Assembly (NCBI GenBank): GCA_903929795.1
Contig: CAIYWC010000185.1
Coordinates: forward strand, 23,448 to 87,447
Length of the DNA stretch: 64,000 bases
DNA from: an uncultured Myxococcales bacterium
GTDB taxonomy: Bacteria > Myxococcota_A > UBA9042
Direction: 5' to 3'
Under the pieces are notes generated by a model that saw nothing but the letters and a program-made list of their open reading frames with translations, made no database searches and was not told the DNA's origin. Below are positions 17,099 to 25,955 of the stretch, one piece after another (position 1 is the stretch's first letter; each line of letters begins with the position of its first letter). The translations under genes and the position numbers were made by a program.

Positions 17099-18775
17099 AT
17101 GACCGTCGAGAAGCTGCCTCCCCTGTCTGGTATCCAAAAGCCCAAGGGTCCTCTGGTCTTGGCCATCCTCGACGGCGTCGGCTGGGGGCTGGGCGACGGT
17201 GGCGATGCGGTGGCGCGGGCGCGCAAGCCGAACCTGGAGCGGCTGTGGCGTTCCTCGCCGACCGTTGCGTTGGCGGCGCATGGCACCGCGGTGGGGATGC
17301 CTTCAGACGCCGACATGGGCAACTCGGAAGTGGGCCACAATGCGCTCGGTGCGGGCCGGGTGTTCCGTCAAGGCGCGGCGCTCGTGCAGGATGCGATCGC
17401 GTCGGGGCGCATTTGGCACGGCGCGACGTGGCAGTGGCTGATGGCCGCGGTGGGCAATCACCAGCCGCATACGCTGCACCTGTGTGGGCTGCTGTCGGAC
17501 GGCAATGTGCACGCGCACATCGATCACGTGCTGGCGCTGGTCGCTGCCGCCGATCACGCGCACGTCGCGCGCATCCGCGTGCACGTGCTGGCGGACGGGC
17601 GGGACGTGGCGGAGGGCAGCTTTGACACTTTCGCGGCGATGCTCGAAGCGGCGCTGCACTCCTACCGCGACCGGGACTACAGGATCGCTTCGGGCGGCGG
17701 CCGCATGGCGATTACCATGGACCGCTACGACGCAGATTGGCCCATGGTTGCCCGTGGTTGGGCGACGCATGTCCGCGGCGAGGGCAGGGGCTTCGCCTCG
17801 GTGAAGGCCGCGCTGCAGCAGCTGCGCCAGGAGCCGGGAGGCAACAGCGACCAGACGCTCCCGCCGTTTGTCATTCACGACGACAAGGACAAGCCCATCG
17901 GCCAAGTGCAGGATGGCGACGCCTTTGTGTTTTGGAATTTTCGCGGCGACCGGGCGATCGAGATTACGCGCGCATTTGAGGAGGCGCATTTTCACGCTTT
18001 TGACCGCGGTCCGCGGCCCGAGGTGCGCTACGCCGGCATGATGCAATACGACGGCGATCTGGCGCTGCCGAAGCACTTTTTGGTGGAACCGCCGGTGATT
18101 GAGCGCACGATGGGCGAGTTCCTCGCCGTGCTGAGCTTGAAGACGCTGGCGATCTCCGAGACGCAAAAATTCGGCCATGTCACGTATTTCTGGAATGGCA
18201 ATCGCTCTGGCTTGCTGGAGCCGGATTTTGAGGAATACTTGGAAGTCCCGTCCGATCGCATCGCGTTTGATCAGCGACCGCAGATGCGCGCCCATGAAAT
18301 CACCGACTTGGTCCTGCAGACGATGGCCGCCCAAGGGCCGCCGGACTTCATTCGCTTGAATTATCCCAATGGCGACATGGTCGGGCATACCGGCAATTTT
18401 CTCGCGACCGTGGAGGCGATTCAGGTGCTGGACGCGGAGATCGGCCGGCTGCTGCAGGAAGTGAGCGCGCGCGGCGGGGTCCTTGTCGTCACGGCGGACC
18501 ACGGCAACGCCGATGACATGTGGATGCGCGACGGCAAAGGGCGGCCACTGACCGACGCGGAAGGCGAGCCGCTGCCCAAGACGAGCCACACGCTGAATCC
18601 GGTGCCGTTGACAATTTTTGACCCGGAGCATCCGGATGCTTGGCGCCTGCGCGATTTCGCGGCGACCGGTGAAGTGCCAGGCTTGGCGAACGTGGCGGCG
18701 ACGCTATTCAATTTGTTGGGCTATGTGGCGCCCAAGGACTACGCGCCGAGCTTGATTGAAGTGCGCGCGCCGTGA
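17099..18775 (+). CDS. gpmI: 2,3-bisphosphoglycerate-independent phosphoglycerate mutase
   Basis: A cytoplasmic glycolytic enzyme of 558 residues that interconverts 3- and 2-phosphoglycerate. It has the alkaline-phosphatase-fold metal motif LAILDGVGWG near residue 21, the phosphoserine segment DMGNSEVGHNALGAGR (the Ser that carries phosphate), LADGRDV, FWNFRGDRAIEITRAF, PNGDMVGHTG and the final metal site VTADHGNADDM. AGAGGA precedes the ATG at 17099, and the longer frame upstream covers only repeat and promoter DNA. It is monocistronic and convergent with the ABC permease, with a 9-nt gap. Length is slightly above the common 510-550. Confidence 0.96.
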   Translation: MTVEKLPPLSGIQKPKGPLVLAILDGVGWGLGDGGDAVARARKPNLERLWRSSPTVALAAHGTAVGMPSDADMGNSEVGHNALGAGRVFRQGAALVQDAIASGRIWHGATWQWLMAAVGNHQPHTLHLCGLLSDGNVHAHIDHVLALVAAADHAHVARIRVHVLADGRDVAEGSFDTFAAMLEAALHSYRDRDYRIASGGGRMAITMDRYDADWPMVARGWATHVRGEGRGFASVKAALQQLRQEPGGNSDQTLPPFVIHDDKDKPIGQVQDGDAFVFWNFRGDRAIEITRAFEEAHFHAFDRGPRPEVRYAGMMQYDGDLALPKHFLVEPPVIERTMGEFLAVLSLKTLAISETQKFGHVTYFWNGNRSGLLEPDFEEYLEVPSDRIAFDQRPQMRAHEITDLVLQTMAAQGPPDFIRLNYPNGDMVGHTGNFLATVEAIQVLDAEIGRLLQEVSARGGVLVVTADHGNADDMWMRDGKGRPLTDAEGEPLPKTSHTLNPVPLTIFDPEHPDAWRLRDFAATGEVPGLANVAATLFNLLGYVAPKDYAPSLIEVRAP

Positions 18776-18784
18776 CCGCCGCTG

Positions 18785-19597
18785 CTATTGCGCCAACACG
18801 CGGCGCTGCACGAGCGCTTGCGCCGCCGTCGCGAAAACCAGCAGCCAGCCGACGGAAGTGCCCAGCAGCCACCACACGTGCGCGTCCGGGGCGTTGCCCA
18901 GCAGCATCGAGCGGTACAATTCGGCCAGATGGTAAATCGGATTGGCGTGCATCGCCGCGGCCAGCCATCCCTGGTGCGCATCGATCGGAAAATACGTGTT
19001 GCTGATCAATCCCAGCGGCACGCCGACCAAAAAGACCGGGAAATTCATGTGATCAATGCTGGGCACAATCGCGGTAAAACACAGGCCAAAAGCCGCGAAG
19101 CACCAGCCGACGAAAAAGCCGATGAGTGGTAACGCCACCAGCCACGCCGCGTGCACGTGCACGATCCCCAGGGCGTTGGCGGTCGCCAGCACGGCGCAGA
19201 CCACGGTCGCGTTCAGAACGCCGCGCGCGCTCGCCCAGGTGATTTCGGCCCAGACGATATGGCGCAGTTCCACTTGCGTTGCCAGCAAGCCATCCCAGGT
19301 TTTCTGATAGAACATCCGCACGTAGCTCGAATAAAGCGTCTCGAAAAACGGTGTGGCAAAAACCGTCTGCGCCACCAGTCCGGGCGCCATGTAGCTGATG
19401 TAATCCACGCTTTGGCCATGCCATTTCATCGCGCCGACGTACGCCCCCAGCCCGATGCCAAACGCCAGCAGCGACACAACCGGTTCCAGCGCTGGCGGCA
19501 GGAACGCCGTCCGCCAATTGCGCAAATAAACCTGGGCGTTGCGCAGAAAAACGGCGCGCGTGCGCCAATCGGCCAGATCGCGCAAATACGGGTTCAT
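18785..19597 (-). CDS. ABC-2 type transporter permease (NodJ-like)
   Basis: An inner-membrane permease of 270 residues with six likely membrane segments, including EPVVSLLAFGIGLGAYVG, ALPLIGFFVGWCFAAFGLCF and FPVFLVGVPLGLISNTYFP. This pattern is typical of ABC-2 exporters of the nodulation NodJ / drug or polysaccharide type. Its ATG overlaps the stop of the ATPase gene by 4 nt (ATGA), so translation is probably coupled and the two proteins form one exporter. The substrate is not evident. Confidence 0.88.
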   Translation of the reverse strand: MNPYLRDLADWRTRAVFLRNAQVYLRNWRTAFLPPALEPVVSLLAFGIGLGAYVGAMKWHGQSVDYISYMAPGLVAQTVFATPFFETLYSSYVRMFYQKTWDGLLATQVELRHIVWAEITWASARGVLNATVVCAVLATANALGIVHVHAAWLVALPLIGFFVGWCFAAFGLCFTAIVPSIDHMNFPVFLVGVPLGLISNTYFPIDAHQGWLAAAMHANPIYHLAELYRSMLLGNAPDAHVWWLLGTSVGWLLVFATAAQALVQRRVLAQ

Positions 19598-20520
19598 GCT
19601 GCCTCCGGCGCGGTCGGCTCGACGGCCAGCCGCAAGAACAGGTCATCGAGCGTCGGTTGGCGCACGGTGAAACGGCAGTGCGCGAATGTCTCCGAGAACG
19701 CCGCAAGCTGGCTCGCTGACAACGGAATCTGCCATTCCTCCAGCACCCGCGCGGGCTGGTTGCCCGTGCGCGCCTGCGCCCACGCGCGCAGCGCGACTTC
19801 ATCCACGTCGGCGACGTCCAGCACCGCGACGTGCTCGCCCAGCACCTCGCCCAGAATCTCCCGCGGCGTCCCGCGCGCCACCGCTTTGCCGCGCGCCAGG
19901 ACGGTAATCGCGTCGCTGAGCCGCTCCGCCTCGTCCATGTAGTGCGTCGTCAGCACGATCGCCATGCCCTGCGCCCGCAGCTGCGCCACCAGCCGCCACA
20001 CGTCCACCCGCGCCGCCGGGTCCAACCCGGTCGTCGGCTCGTCCAAAAACAGCACGCGCGGCTGGTGGACAATCGAGCGCGCGATCATCAGCCGCCGCTG
20101 AAAGCCGCCCGACAGCTGCCGCGGCGGTTGCTTGGCGAATTCGCGCAGGCCAAAAGCGTCCAGCAACTCCGCCACGCGGCGATCCAGATCGGCCAGCTTG
20201 GGGCGAAAATAGCTGGCGTAGACGCGGAGATTTTGCTCGACGGAAAAATCGTGATCCAGCGTGTCGTGCTGCGTGCACACGCCGATCCAGCCTTTGAGCT
20301 CGTCGCGGTGCGCGCGCAGCAGCTGGCCGTCGTAGCGGATGTCGCCAGCGTCCGGCTCGACAAAACCGTAGAGCATTCGCAGTGTTGTCGTCTTGCCCGC
20401 GCCGTTGGGGCCCAAAAGTCCCAGCACGCTTCCCGTGCCCAGGTCCAGATCCAGGCCGTCCACCACGCGCTTGTCGCCAAACGACTTGATCAACCCGCGC
20501 GCCACCAAAATCTCAGACAT
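19594..20520 (-). CDS. ABC transporter ATP-binding protein (NodI-like)
   Basis: A 308-residue ATPase subunit of an ABC-2 exporter. The motifs in order are Walker A LGPNGAGKTT near residue 39, a Q-loop region GVCTQHDTLDHDF, the signature LSGGFQRRL, Walker B RVLFLDEPTTGLDP, and an H-loop in VLTTHYMDEA. A C-terminal extension of about 80 residues (QARTGNQPARVLE) is usual in the NodI/DrrA class. The ATG at 20520 overlaps the end of rlmN by 8 nt, and the next gene encodes the permease. Confidence 0.92.
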   Translation of the reverse strand: MSEILVARGLIKSFGDKRVVDGLDLDLGTGSVLGLLGPNGAGKTTTLRMLYGFVEPDAGDIRYDGQLLRAHRDELKGWIGVCTQHDTLDHDFSVEQNLRVYASYFRPKLADLDRRVAELLDAFGLREFAKQPPRQLSGGFQRRLMIARSIVHQPRVLFLDEPTTGLDPAARVDVWRLVAQLRAQGMAIVLTTHYMDEAERLSDAITVLARGKAVARGTPREILGEVLGEHVAVLDVADVDEVALRAWAQARTGNQPARVLEEWQIPLSASQLAAFSETFAHCRFTVRQPTLDDLFLRLAVEPTAPEAA

Positions 20521-21628
20521 GCGCCTCCCCGGTTTGCCCACGCGCGCGCCGGTGTGCGCCCGCCAGCTGCCCGCACGCGCCGCCGACATCGCGACCGTGC
20601 GGATACCGCACCATCACCCGCACGCCCGCGTCCAGCAGCTGCTTCTGGAACGCCCAGACCGCCGCCGGCACCGGGCTCTGCAGCCGCGGATCCGGCCCCG
20701 GATTCGCCGGGATCAGGTTCAGCCGCGCCGGCACGCCAGCCAGCCACGCGTGCAGCAGTTCCGCGTCCGCAGGCGCGTCGTTCAGCCCGGCAAACAACAC
20801 GTACTCGACCAGCACCGACCGGCCGCGCGGCAGGCTCGCCAGCAGCGCCGACTTCAGCTCGGCCATCGGCACGCGCTGGTTCACCGGCATCAGCTGGCTG
20901 CGCCGCGCGTCGTCCGGTGCGTTCAGGCTCAGCGCCAGGTTTGCCTGCGTGCGCGCGAAGAATTCCGCAAACTTGTGCGCCACGCCCACGGTGCTGACGG
21001 AGATCTTGCGCGCCGACAAGCCGTACGCCCAATCGTGGGTCAGCACGGCGATCGCGTCGATGACGTTGTCCAGGTTGTCCAGCGGCTCGCCCATGCCCAT
21101 GAACACGACGTTGCTGATGGCCGGAAGCGCGCCGCGCACGTCGTTCCAGATGCGGTTGGCGCGGCGAAATTGCCCAACAATCTCATCGGCGCCGAGGTTG
21201 CGGACCAGGCCGAGGCGACCGGTTTCGCAAAATGCGCAGCGGCGGCCGCAGCCGACTTGGCTGGAGACGCAAAGCGTGACGCGCTGACCGTTGTCGGCCA
21301 AGATGACGACGCCCTCGATGACCAGCCCGTCGTGTGTTTGCCAAAGAATACGCCGGGTTTTGTCCGCAGCGACAACGGATTCCACCTGCGTCAGCGGCCG
21401 CGCCTCGGCCAGGAGCGGCGCCACATGCCGCGCCTGGATCGGCGGGACCCGCGCCAGCGCGGCCTCGGCGTCGAGATTGTCGCGAAAGTAGGCATTCAGC
21501 AAGACTTTTGCCGCATCGCGGGCTTGCATCGGCCGCAGCCCGGACACCTGCAGCGCGGCGACCAGCGCGTCCGGCCGCCAGGCGCCGACGGGCAAGGGCA
21601 AGGCAGGGTTGGTCGGCGGAGTGGGCAT
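20513..21628 (-). CDS. rlmN: Radical SAM 23S rRNA/tRNA adenine C2-methyltransferase RlmN
   Basis: This 371-residue enzyme should methylate C2 of an adenine in 23S rRNA (A2503) and possibly tRNA. The radical-SAM triad is in VGCGRRCAFCETG, after SSQ. It also has FMGMGEPLDN, the SVSTVG / LALSLNAPDD pattern, and the C-terminal PHGRDVGGACGQL that carries the second methyl-carrying Cys. Length and order match RlmN/Cfr, and the N-terminus favours RlmN. The start at 21628 is chosen as the last ATG before the conserved core; its ribosome-binding site is weak. The 3' end overlaps the ABC ATPase gene, an unusual operon partner. Confidence 0.93.
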   Translation of the reverse strand: MPTPPTNPALPLPVGAWRPDALVAALQVSGLRPMQARDAAKVLLNAYFRDNLDAEAALARVPPIQARHVAPLLAEARPLTQVESVVAADKTRRILWQTHDGLVIEGVVILADNGQRVTLCVSSQVGCGRRCAFCETGRLGLVRNLGADEIVGQFRRANRIWNDVRGALPAISNVVFMGMGEPLDNLDNVIDAIAVLTHDWAYGLSARKISVSTVGVAHKFAEFFARTQANLALSLNAPDDARRSQLMPVNQRVPMAELKSALLASLPRGRSVLVEYVLFAGLNDAPADAELLHAWLAGVPARLNLIPANPGPDPRLQSPVPAAVWAFQKQLLDAGVRVMVRYPHGRDVGGACGQLAGAHRRARGQTGEAHV

Positions 21629-21736
21629 GGCGCGCGGCAGTTTGCGGGCAACCGCGCACGGGCGCAAGCGCGCGGTCCTTGGCACGTGACCGCCTGGGCT
21701 GCTACCCTACGCCCCGGGGATTATCCAAGAGGTTTC

Positions 21737-22330
21737 ATGCGCCATTCGTTGTCCATCCTCGCGGCACTCGCCGCGCTCGGCTGTCAGGAGGCCAAACCGG
21801 CTGCGCCCGCCGCCGCCAAGCCGGTTGCCGCCCCTGTTTGTCAGGGCGCCGGGTGCGCACCGGGCGACCCGCTCGCGCCGTTGCCTGCCGCCGCCACCAG
21901 CGCCGCCGCGCTCGTCCTCGCCGGCACGACCTACGGCGCTGGCGTCACGCTGAAAGACAGCACAGCCGTCAGCCAAATCCTTGCAAATCCAGAGGCTTGG
22001 GCGGGCAAGCGCGTGCGCGTCGAGGGCCAAGTCGCGGACGTCTGCCAGATGGCGGGCTGCTGGATGGAAGTCGCCGGCGATCAGCCGGGCAAGAAGCTGA
22101 AATTCAAAGTCACCGACGGCGCCATCGTTTTCCCCAAGGATTCCGCGGGCAAGCATGCCATCGCGGAAGGCACAGTGCGGCTGATTCCGCTGTCGCTGGA
22201 GCAGACGCGCAAGGTCAAGCAGCACGAAGCGGACGAGCAGGGCAAGCCATTTGACCCGAATTCCGTGACCGCGCCGGAGACGCTGGTGCGGCTGGACGGC
22301 ATCGGCGCCGTGCTGAACGACAAAAAGTAG
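21737..22330 (+). CDS. DUF4920-like lipoprotein
   Basis: A 197-residue lipoprotein with signal and lipobox (LAALGC, Cys16). A short Ala/Pro-rich tether is followed by a second CxxxxC-like pair, CQGAGC. The domain from about 75 contains GKRVRVEGQVADVCQMAGCWMEVAG, which is typical of DUF4920 proteins with an OB-like fold, and ends with a conserved VRLDGIGAVL. The ATG at 21737 directly precedes the signal. It lies 10 nt before the hydroxyanthranilate dioxygenase gene, so it likely heads that operon, though a functional link is not known. Confidence 0.75.
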   Translation: MRHSLSILAALAALGCQEAKPAAPAAAKPVAAPVCQGAGCAPGDPLAPLPAAATSAAALVLAGTTYGAGVTLKDSTAVSQILANPEAWAGKRVRVEGQVADVCQMAGCWMEVAGDQPGKKLKFKVTDGAIVFPKDSAGKHAIAEGTVRLIPLSLEQTRKVKQHEADEQGKPFDPNSVTAPETLVRLDGIGAVLNDKK

Positions 22331-22340
22331 GAGCTTGCCG

Positions 22341-22877
22341 ATGCCGACCATTCCACAAGGGCAGGGGCCGCTGGACTTCGCCAATTGGCTCGCGGAAAAT
22401 CGCCACTTGCTGCAACCGCCCGTGGGCAATCAGCAAATTTGGCCCAACCGCGAATTCATGGTGACCGTCGTCGGTGGGCCAAACGCGCGGACGGACTACC
22501 ACATCAACGCCGGCGAGGAGTTTTTTTGGCAGCTGGAAGGCGACATGACGCTGCGGATCCTGGAGGACGGCGTGCCGCGCGACGTGCCTATCGCCGCCGG
22601 GTCCATGTTCTTGCTGCCCGGCAACGTGCCGCATTCGCCGCAGCGGCCGGCGGGCACGGTCGGGCTGGTCATCGAGCGCAAACGCCTCCCGCACGAACTG
22701 GACGGCTTCCTGTGGATCTGCGACGCGTGCGGCGCCAAGCTGTACGAGGAATTCCTGGCGCTTGGCGACATTGTCGCTGACTTGCCGCCGGTTTTTGAGC
22801 GCTACTGGTCGGACGCGCGCCACACAACCTGCCGCGCCTGCGGGCACACCCACAGCCGGCCGGCGCGGCCCGCGTGA
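22341..22877 (+). CDS. nbaC: 3-hydroxyanthranilate 3,4-dioxygenase
   Basis: A cytosolic extradiol-type cupin enzyme of 178 residues that opens 3-hydroxyanthranilate to 2-amino-3-carboxymuconate semialdehyde in the kynurenine pathway. The catalytic iron ligands are most likely His54, Glu60 (DYHINAGEEFFWQ) and His98 (VPHSPQRP). A rubredoxin-like second iron site is formed by Cys127, Cys130, Cys164 and Cys167, as in bacterial HAAO. The ATG at 22341 follows TAGGAG with good spacing. The stop overlaps the next gene's start by 1 nt (TGATG). Confidence 0.93.
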   Translation: MPTIPQGQGPLDFANWLAENRHLLQPPVGNQQIWPNREFMVTVVGGPNARTDYHINAGEEFFWQLEGDMTLRILEDGVPRDVPIAAGSMFLLPGNVPHSPQRPAGTVGLVIERKRLPHELDGFLWICDACGAKLYEEFLALGDIVADLPPVFERYWSDARHTTCRACGHTHSRPARPA

Positions 22878-23896
22878 TGGTCAAAATCGACGTCCACACC
22901 CACATTTTGCCGCCGCACCTGCCGCGCTGGGCGGAGCAATTCGGCTACGGCGGGTTCATCACGCTGGACCACCACGCGCCGTGCCGGGCGCGGATGTTGA
23001 AGGATGACGGCGCGCTCTTTCGCGCAATCGAGGCCAACGCCTGGGATCCCGAGACGCGGCTGCGCGAATGCGACGCGGTGGGCGTGCAAGTCCAGGTGCT
23101 CTCGACGGTTCCGGTGCTTTTTGCCTACCACGCGCAGCCTCAACATGGCCTGGACGTCGCGCGGTTCCTGAACGACCACATGGCCGGCGTTTGCCAGCAG
23201 CATCCGGCGCGATTTCAAGGGCTTGGTACGTTGCCGCTGCAGGCGCCGGAGCTGGCGGTGCGCGAGCTGGAGCGCTGCGTGCTGGAGCTGGGCCTGCGCG
23301 GCGTGCAGGTCGGCAGCCACGTGCGCGGCGTGAACCTGGACGATGCGCGGTTGCGGCCGGTCTGGCAGCGCGCGGCGGAGCTGGGCGCCGCGGTGTTCGT
23401 GCATCCTTGGGAAATGATGGGCCAAGAGACGATGCCGCGGCACTGGCTACCGTGGCTGGTCGGGATGCCGGCGGAGTCGTCGCGCGCGCTGTGCTCGGTC
23501 ATCATGGGCGGTTTGCTGCAGGATTTCCCCAGCTTGCGGATGTGTTTCGCCCATGGCGGCGGCAGCTTTCCCGGGACGCTGGGGCGCATCGACCATGGCT
23601 GGCACGCGCGGCCGGACCTGTGCGCGACGCATATCGCCGAGCCGCCCTCGCATTTTGCCTCGCGCGTGTGGGTGGACGCGCTTGTGCACGACGCGCGCGC
23701 GCTGGCGCTGGCGCTGGACGTTTTTGGCGCGGACAAGTTGTTGGTCGGCAGCGATTATCCGTTTCCGCTGGGCGAAGCGCAGCCAGGCGCGCTGGTTGCG
23801 CAGACCGTCGCGGATCCGGCTGTCCGCCAGCGCGTCTTCTGGGACAACGCATGGACCTGGCTGGGCATGGCGCCGCCGCAAATCGCCGCGCCGTGA
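22877..23896 (+). CDS. ACMSD-like amidohydrolase (aminocarboxymuconate-semialdehyde decarboxylase)
   Basis: A 339-residue TIM-barrel metal enzyme. The zinc motif is DVHTHILPP near residue 5, further ligands are expected in VFVHPWEMMG and FAHGGGSFP, and the catalytic Asp is in GSDYPFPLG near the C-terminus. This is the ACMSD / amidohydrolase_2 pattern. The substrate would be the direct product of the preceding dioxygenase, giving 2-aminomuconate semialdehyde. The tight coupling to nbaC supports this assignment over a generic amidohydrolase. A GTG one codon upstream is possible, but the ATG at 22877 is preferred. Confidence 0.88.
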   Translation: MVKIDVHTHILPPHLPRWAEQFGYGGFITLDHHAPCRARMLKDDGALFRAIEANAWDPETRLRECDAVGVQVQVLSTVPVLFAYHAQPQHGLDVARFLNDHMAGVCQQHPARFQGLGTLPLQAPELAVRELERCVLELGLRGVQVGSHVRGVNLDDARLRPVWQRAAELGAAVFVHPWEMMGQETMPRHWLPWLVGMPAESSRALCSVIMGGLLQDFPSLRMCFAHGGGSFPGTLGRIDHGWHARPDLCATHIAEPPSHFASRVWVDALVHDARALALALDVFGADKLLVGSDYPFPLGEAQPGALVAQTVADPAVRQRVFWDNAWTWLGMAPPQIAAP

Positions 23897-23947
23897 GTGG
23901 CCGCCGGCCGCTGGCGTGCTAGCTTGGCAATCTCGGAGAAAAATTCA

Positions 23948-24673
23948 ATGACCACGCCCATTTGGCAGCTCGAAATTCGCGTCAACGACCTGCAACGCGC
24001 CAGCGCTTTCTACCGCGCCGTCTTCGCCTGGGACATCACGCCGGTCGCGGACAACTATGCAATGGTGGACACGGGCAAGCCGCCGATCGGCGCGCTCTGG
24101 GCGATCGGCGATTCGGGCATGCCGCTGGGCATTTGCCATTATTTGCGCTCCAAAAACTGCGCCGCGGACGCGCGCAAGGCCGTCAAGCTCGGCGGGCGCG
24201 TGACGGTGGAGCACACGGTCGTGGAAAGTGTGGGCGCCTGGACGGACACACTGGACCCGTGGAACAACGAGGTTGCGTTCTGGCAGCCGGACACGGACGA
24301 CGTGCCGGTGCTGACCGGGCCCACGAAAAATCCCTTGGGTCTCGTGGAGTTCGGCACCAGCGATCTGGAGGCGGCGATGGCGTACTACCACGCCCTCGCT
24401 GGCTGGAAATTCACCCGCGTGCCGGGCGCGACCGAGTATGCGCTGTGCACGCAGACCCAGCCTCCGGTGGCGCTTGTTGGCGGCGTGGCGGGTGCGCAGC
24501 GGCGCGGCATCACGGATTACGTGCAGGTCGCGGATATTGCGGTGACTGCGGCGGCGGTGGCAGCGCACGGCGGCGCGGTGCTGGACAAGCCGCACCACCT
24601 CGGCGACGGCAGCCTGATGACGATCATCGTCGACCCCGACGGCAACCAGCTGGCCATCATCCAGAAGTCATAA
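23948..24673 (+). CDS. VOC-family (glyoxalase/bleomycin-resistance fold) protein
   Basis: A 241-residue protein made of two VOC domains. The first starts at WQLEIRVNDLQRASAFYRAVFAWDI and the second near residue 135 at PLGLVEFGTSDLEAAMAYYHALAGWKF. Each should form half of a metal-centred beta barrel. The closing strand IIVDPDGNQLAIIQ is typical. CGGAGAA stands before the ATG at 23948. It follows the ACMSD-like gene after about 50 nt and may belong to the same transcript, but a role in aromatic degradation is only inferred from position. Confidence 0.8.
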   Translation: MTTPIWQLEIRVNDLQRASAFYRAVFAWDITPVADNYAMVDTGKPPIGALWAIGDSGMPLGICHYLRSKNCAADARKAVKLGGRVTVEHTVVESVGAWTDTLDPWNNEVAFWQPDTDDVPVLTGPTKNPLGLVEFGTSDLEAAMAYYHALAGWKFTRVPGATEYALCTQTQPPVALVGGVAGAQRRGITDYVQVADIAVTAAAVAAHGGAVLDKPHHLGDGSLMTIIVDPDGNQLAIIQKS

Positions 24674-24683
24674 TCTTGCGAAA

Positions 24684-25745
24684 TTACAAGCCAAACCAAT
24701 GGGCAACGGCGGCCCAGCCGCTGCCGAGCGTCGCCGCGACTTGCGCCACATGGGCGGCCGACGCGCGGGCTGCTGCGGCGGCGATCGCGCCGCCCATCTT
24801 CAGCGCATCGCCGATGTCCAGTTCGACCGATCCGCCCAGCGATGTGCCGACGCCAAGCGCGACGGCGGCGTGGGCAGATAGAGTCAACTTTCCGTGATCA
24901 TAGCTGATTTCGCCGTCGAGTGACGCGCCAATGCCCGCCTGCGCGGCTGCCGTGACCTTGCCAGCGACCGGGCCGACATGGCCGTGCACTTCGCCTGATG
25001 CTTCGGCGCCGGCGAAGCCGCCAATCTGACCCTTGGCGCCGACAAATTCCTTGGTGATTGCGACTTTGCCGCCCGCGCCGATGCGCGCGCCCGCGAAGCC
25101 CCTGGCCTTGGCGCCGATGCCCGCGGTTTGGCCAAACACGGCCGCGCTCGTGGCGTCCGCGCTGCCGCTGGCGGCAATCCCGGTCTGGGCTGCCGCGTGG
25201 CCGCTGACTTCCGCGCCGTCGCTGCCGATCTTGTATTTGCCCTTGGCGGCGGCCTCCGCGCCGGCGTGGATGGCGCCCGCGATCGCCGCTTCGCCCAGCT
25301 TGCCCTTGGCCTTGGCCTCGCCGCCCATGCCCACGCGCGCGCCCAAGCCTGCCGTCGCCGAGCCGCTGGCGATCTCCGCCTTGGTCTTGCCGATCGTCCC
25401 GTCTTTTTCGCGTTCGCGCACAAGCTTGGGCTTGAATTCGTTCTCCGCGCTGCCGCCCGCCCACGTTTGCGCGTAGGCGCCGTGGCCCAGATCCGCCTTG
25501 TTCGCGTGCGCCAGCATCTCCTTGGACGGCTCGACCCCCGCGACTTTCGCCAGTTTGGGCTTGGCGGCCAGCTTGGCGCCCGCATAGCCGTTCGCGTTGG
25601 CGGGTTGCAACAGCGCCGCGCCGTCCTTGTAATTCGCGCGCTGCACCTGCTCCACAAGCGGCGCCGCACCCATCGCGGGCGCCGGGGCATCGGTCCGACC
25701 CGTCGCGGTCGCTGTCGGCGTGTCTTTCTTCTGCAGCAGCGGCAT
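24684..25745 (-). CDS. Gly/Ala-rich repetitive protein of unknown function
   Basis: A 353-residue protein with no recognised catalytic domain. Residues 1-50 are polar (MPLLQKKDTPT...). From about 95 onward the sequence is a long run of short Gly/Ala-rich amphipathic units, such as GLGARVGMGGEAKAKGKLG, AAAKGKYKIGSDGAEVSGHA and AKARGFAGARIGAGGKVAI. It ends with a small hydrophobic helix and WAAVAHWFGL. The units recall bacterial proteins with 'GA-A-GG' beta- or glycine-zipper repeats, often associated with toxin or contractile-injection loci, but no such genes lie here. The start at 25745 is the ATG that begins the polar head; a longer frame upstream overlaps the divergent desaturase. Confidence 0.55.
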   Translation of the reverse strand: MPLLQKKDTPTATATGRTDAPAPAMGAAPLVEQVQRANYKDGAALLQPANANGYAGAKLAAKPKLAKVAGVEPSKEMLAHANKADLGHGAYAQTWAGGSAENEFKPKLVREREKDGTIGKTKAEIASGSATAGLGARVGMGGEAKAKGKLGEAAIAGAIHAGAEAAAKGKYKIGSDGAEVSGHAAAQTGIAASGSADATSAAVFGQTAGIGAKARGFAGARIGAGGKVAITKEFVGAKGQIGGFAGAEASGEVHGHVGPVAGKVTAAAQAGIGASLDGEISYDHGKLTLSAHAAVALGVGTSLGGSVELDIGDALKMGGAIAAAAARASAAHVAQVAATLGSGWAAVAHWFGL

Positions 25746-25955
25746 GAATCCGACCCGTCGTGAAACCGGGCCCAGCGTCGCGGTTTGCTGCCGAACCGTC
25801 AAGCGCAGCGGTTGCCCGCTGGGGTCTTGACACCCTACCGGCACGCGCGGTGGCTGCCGGCGCGACACCAAACCGTTGCGCTGCGGCTCGCGCATTTCCG
25901 GGCGATTCGGCTATTCTCCGCGCCCCGCGGGCGCCTGCCTGCGCGTGGAGTCCCC

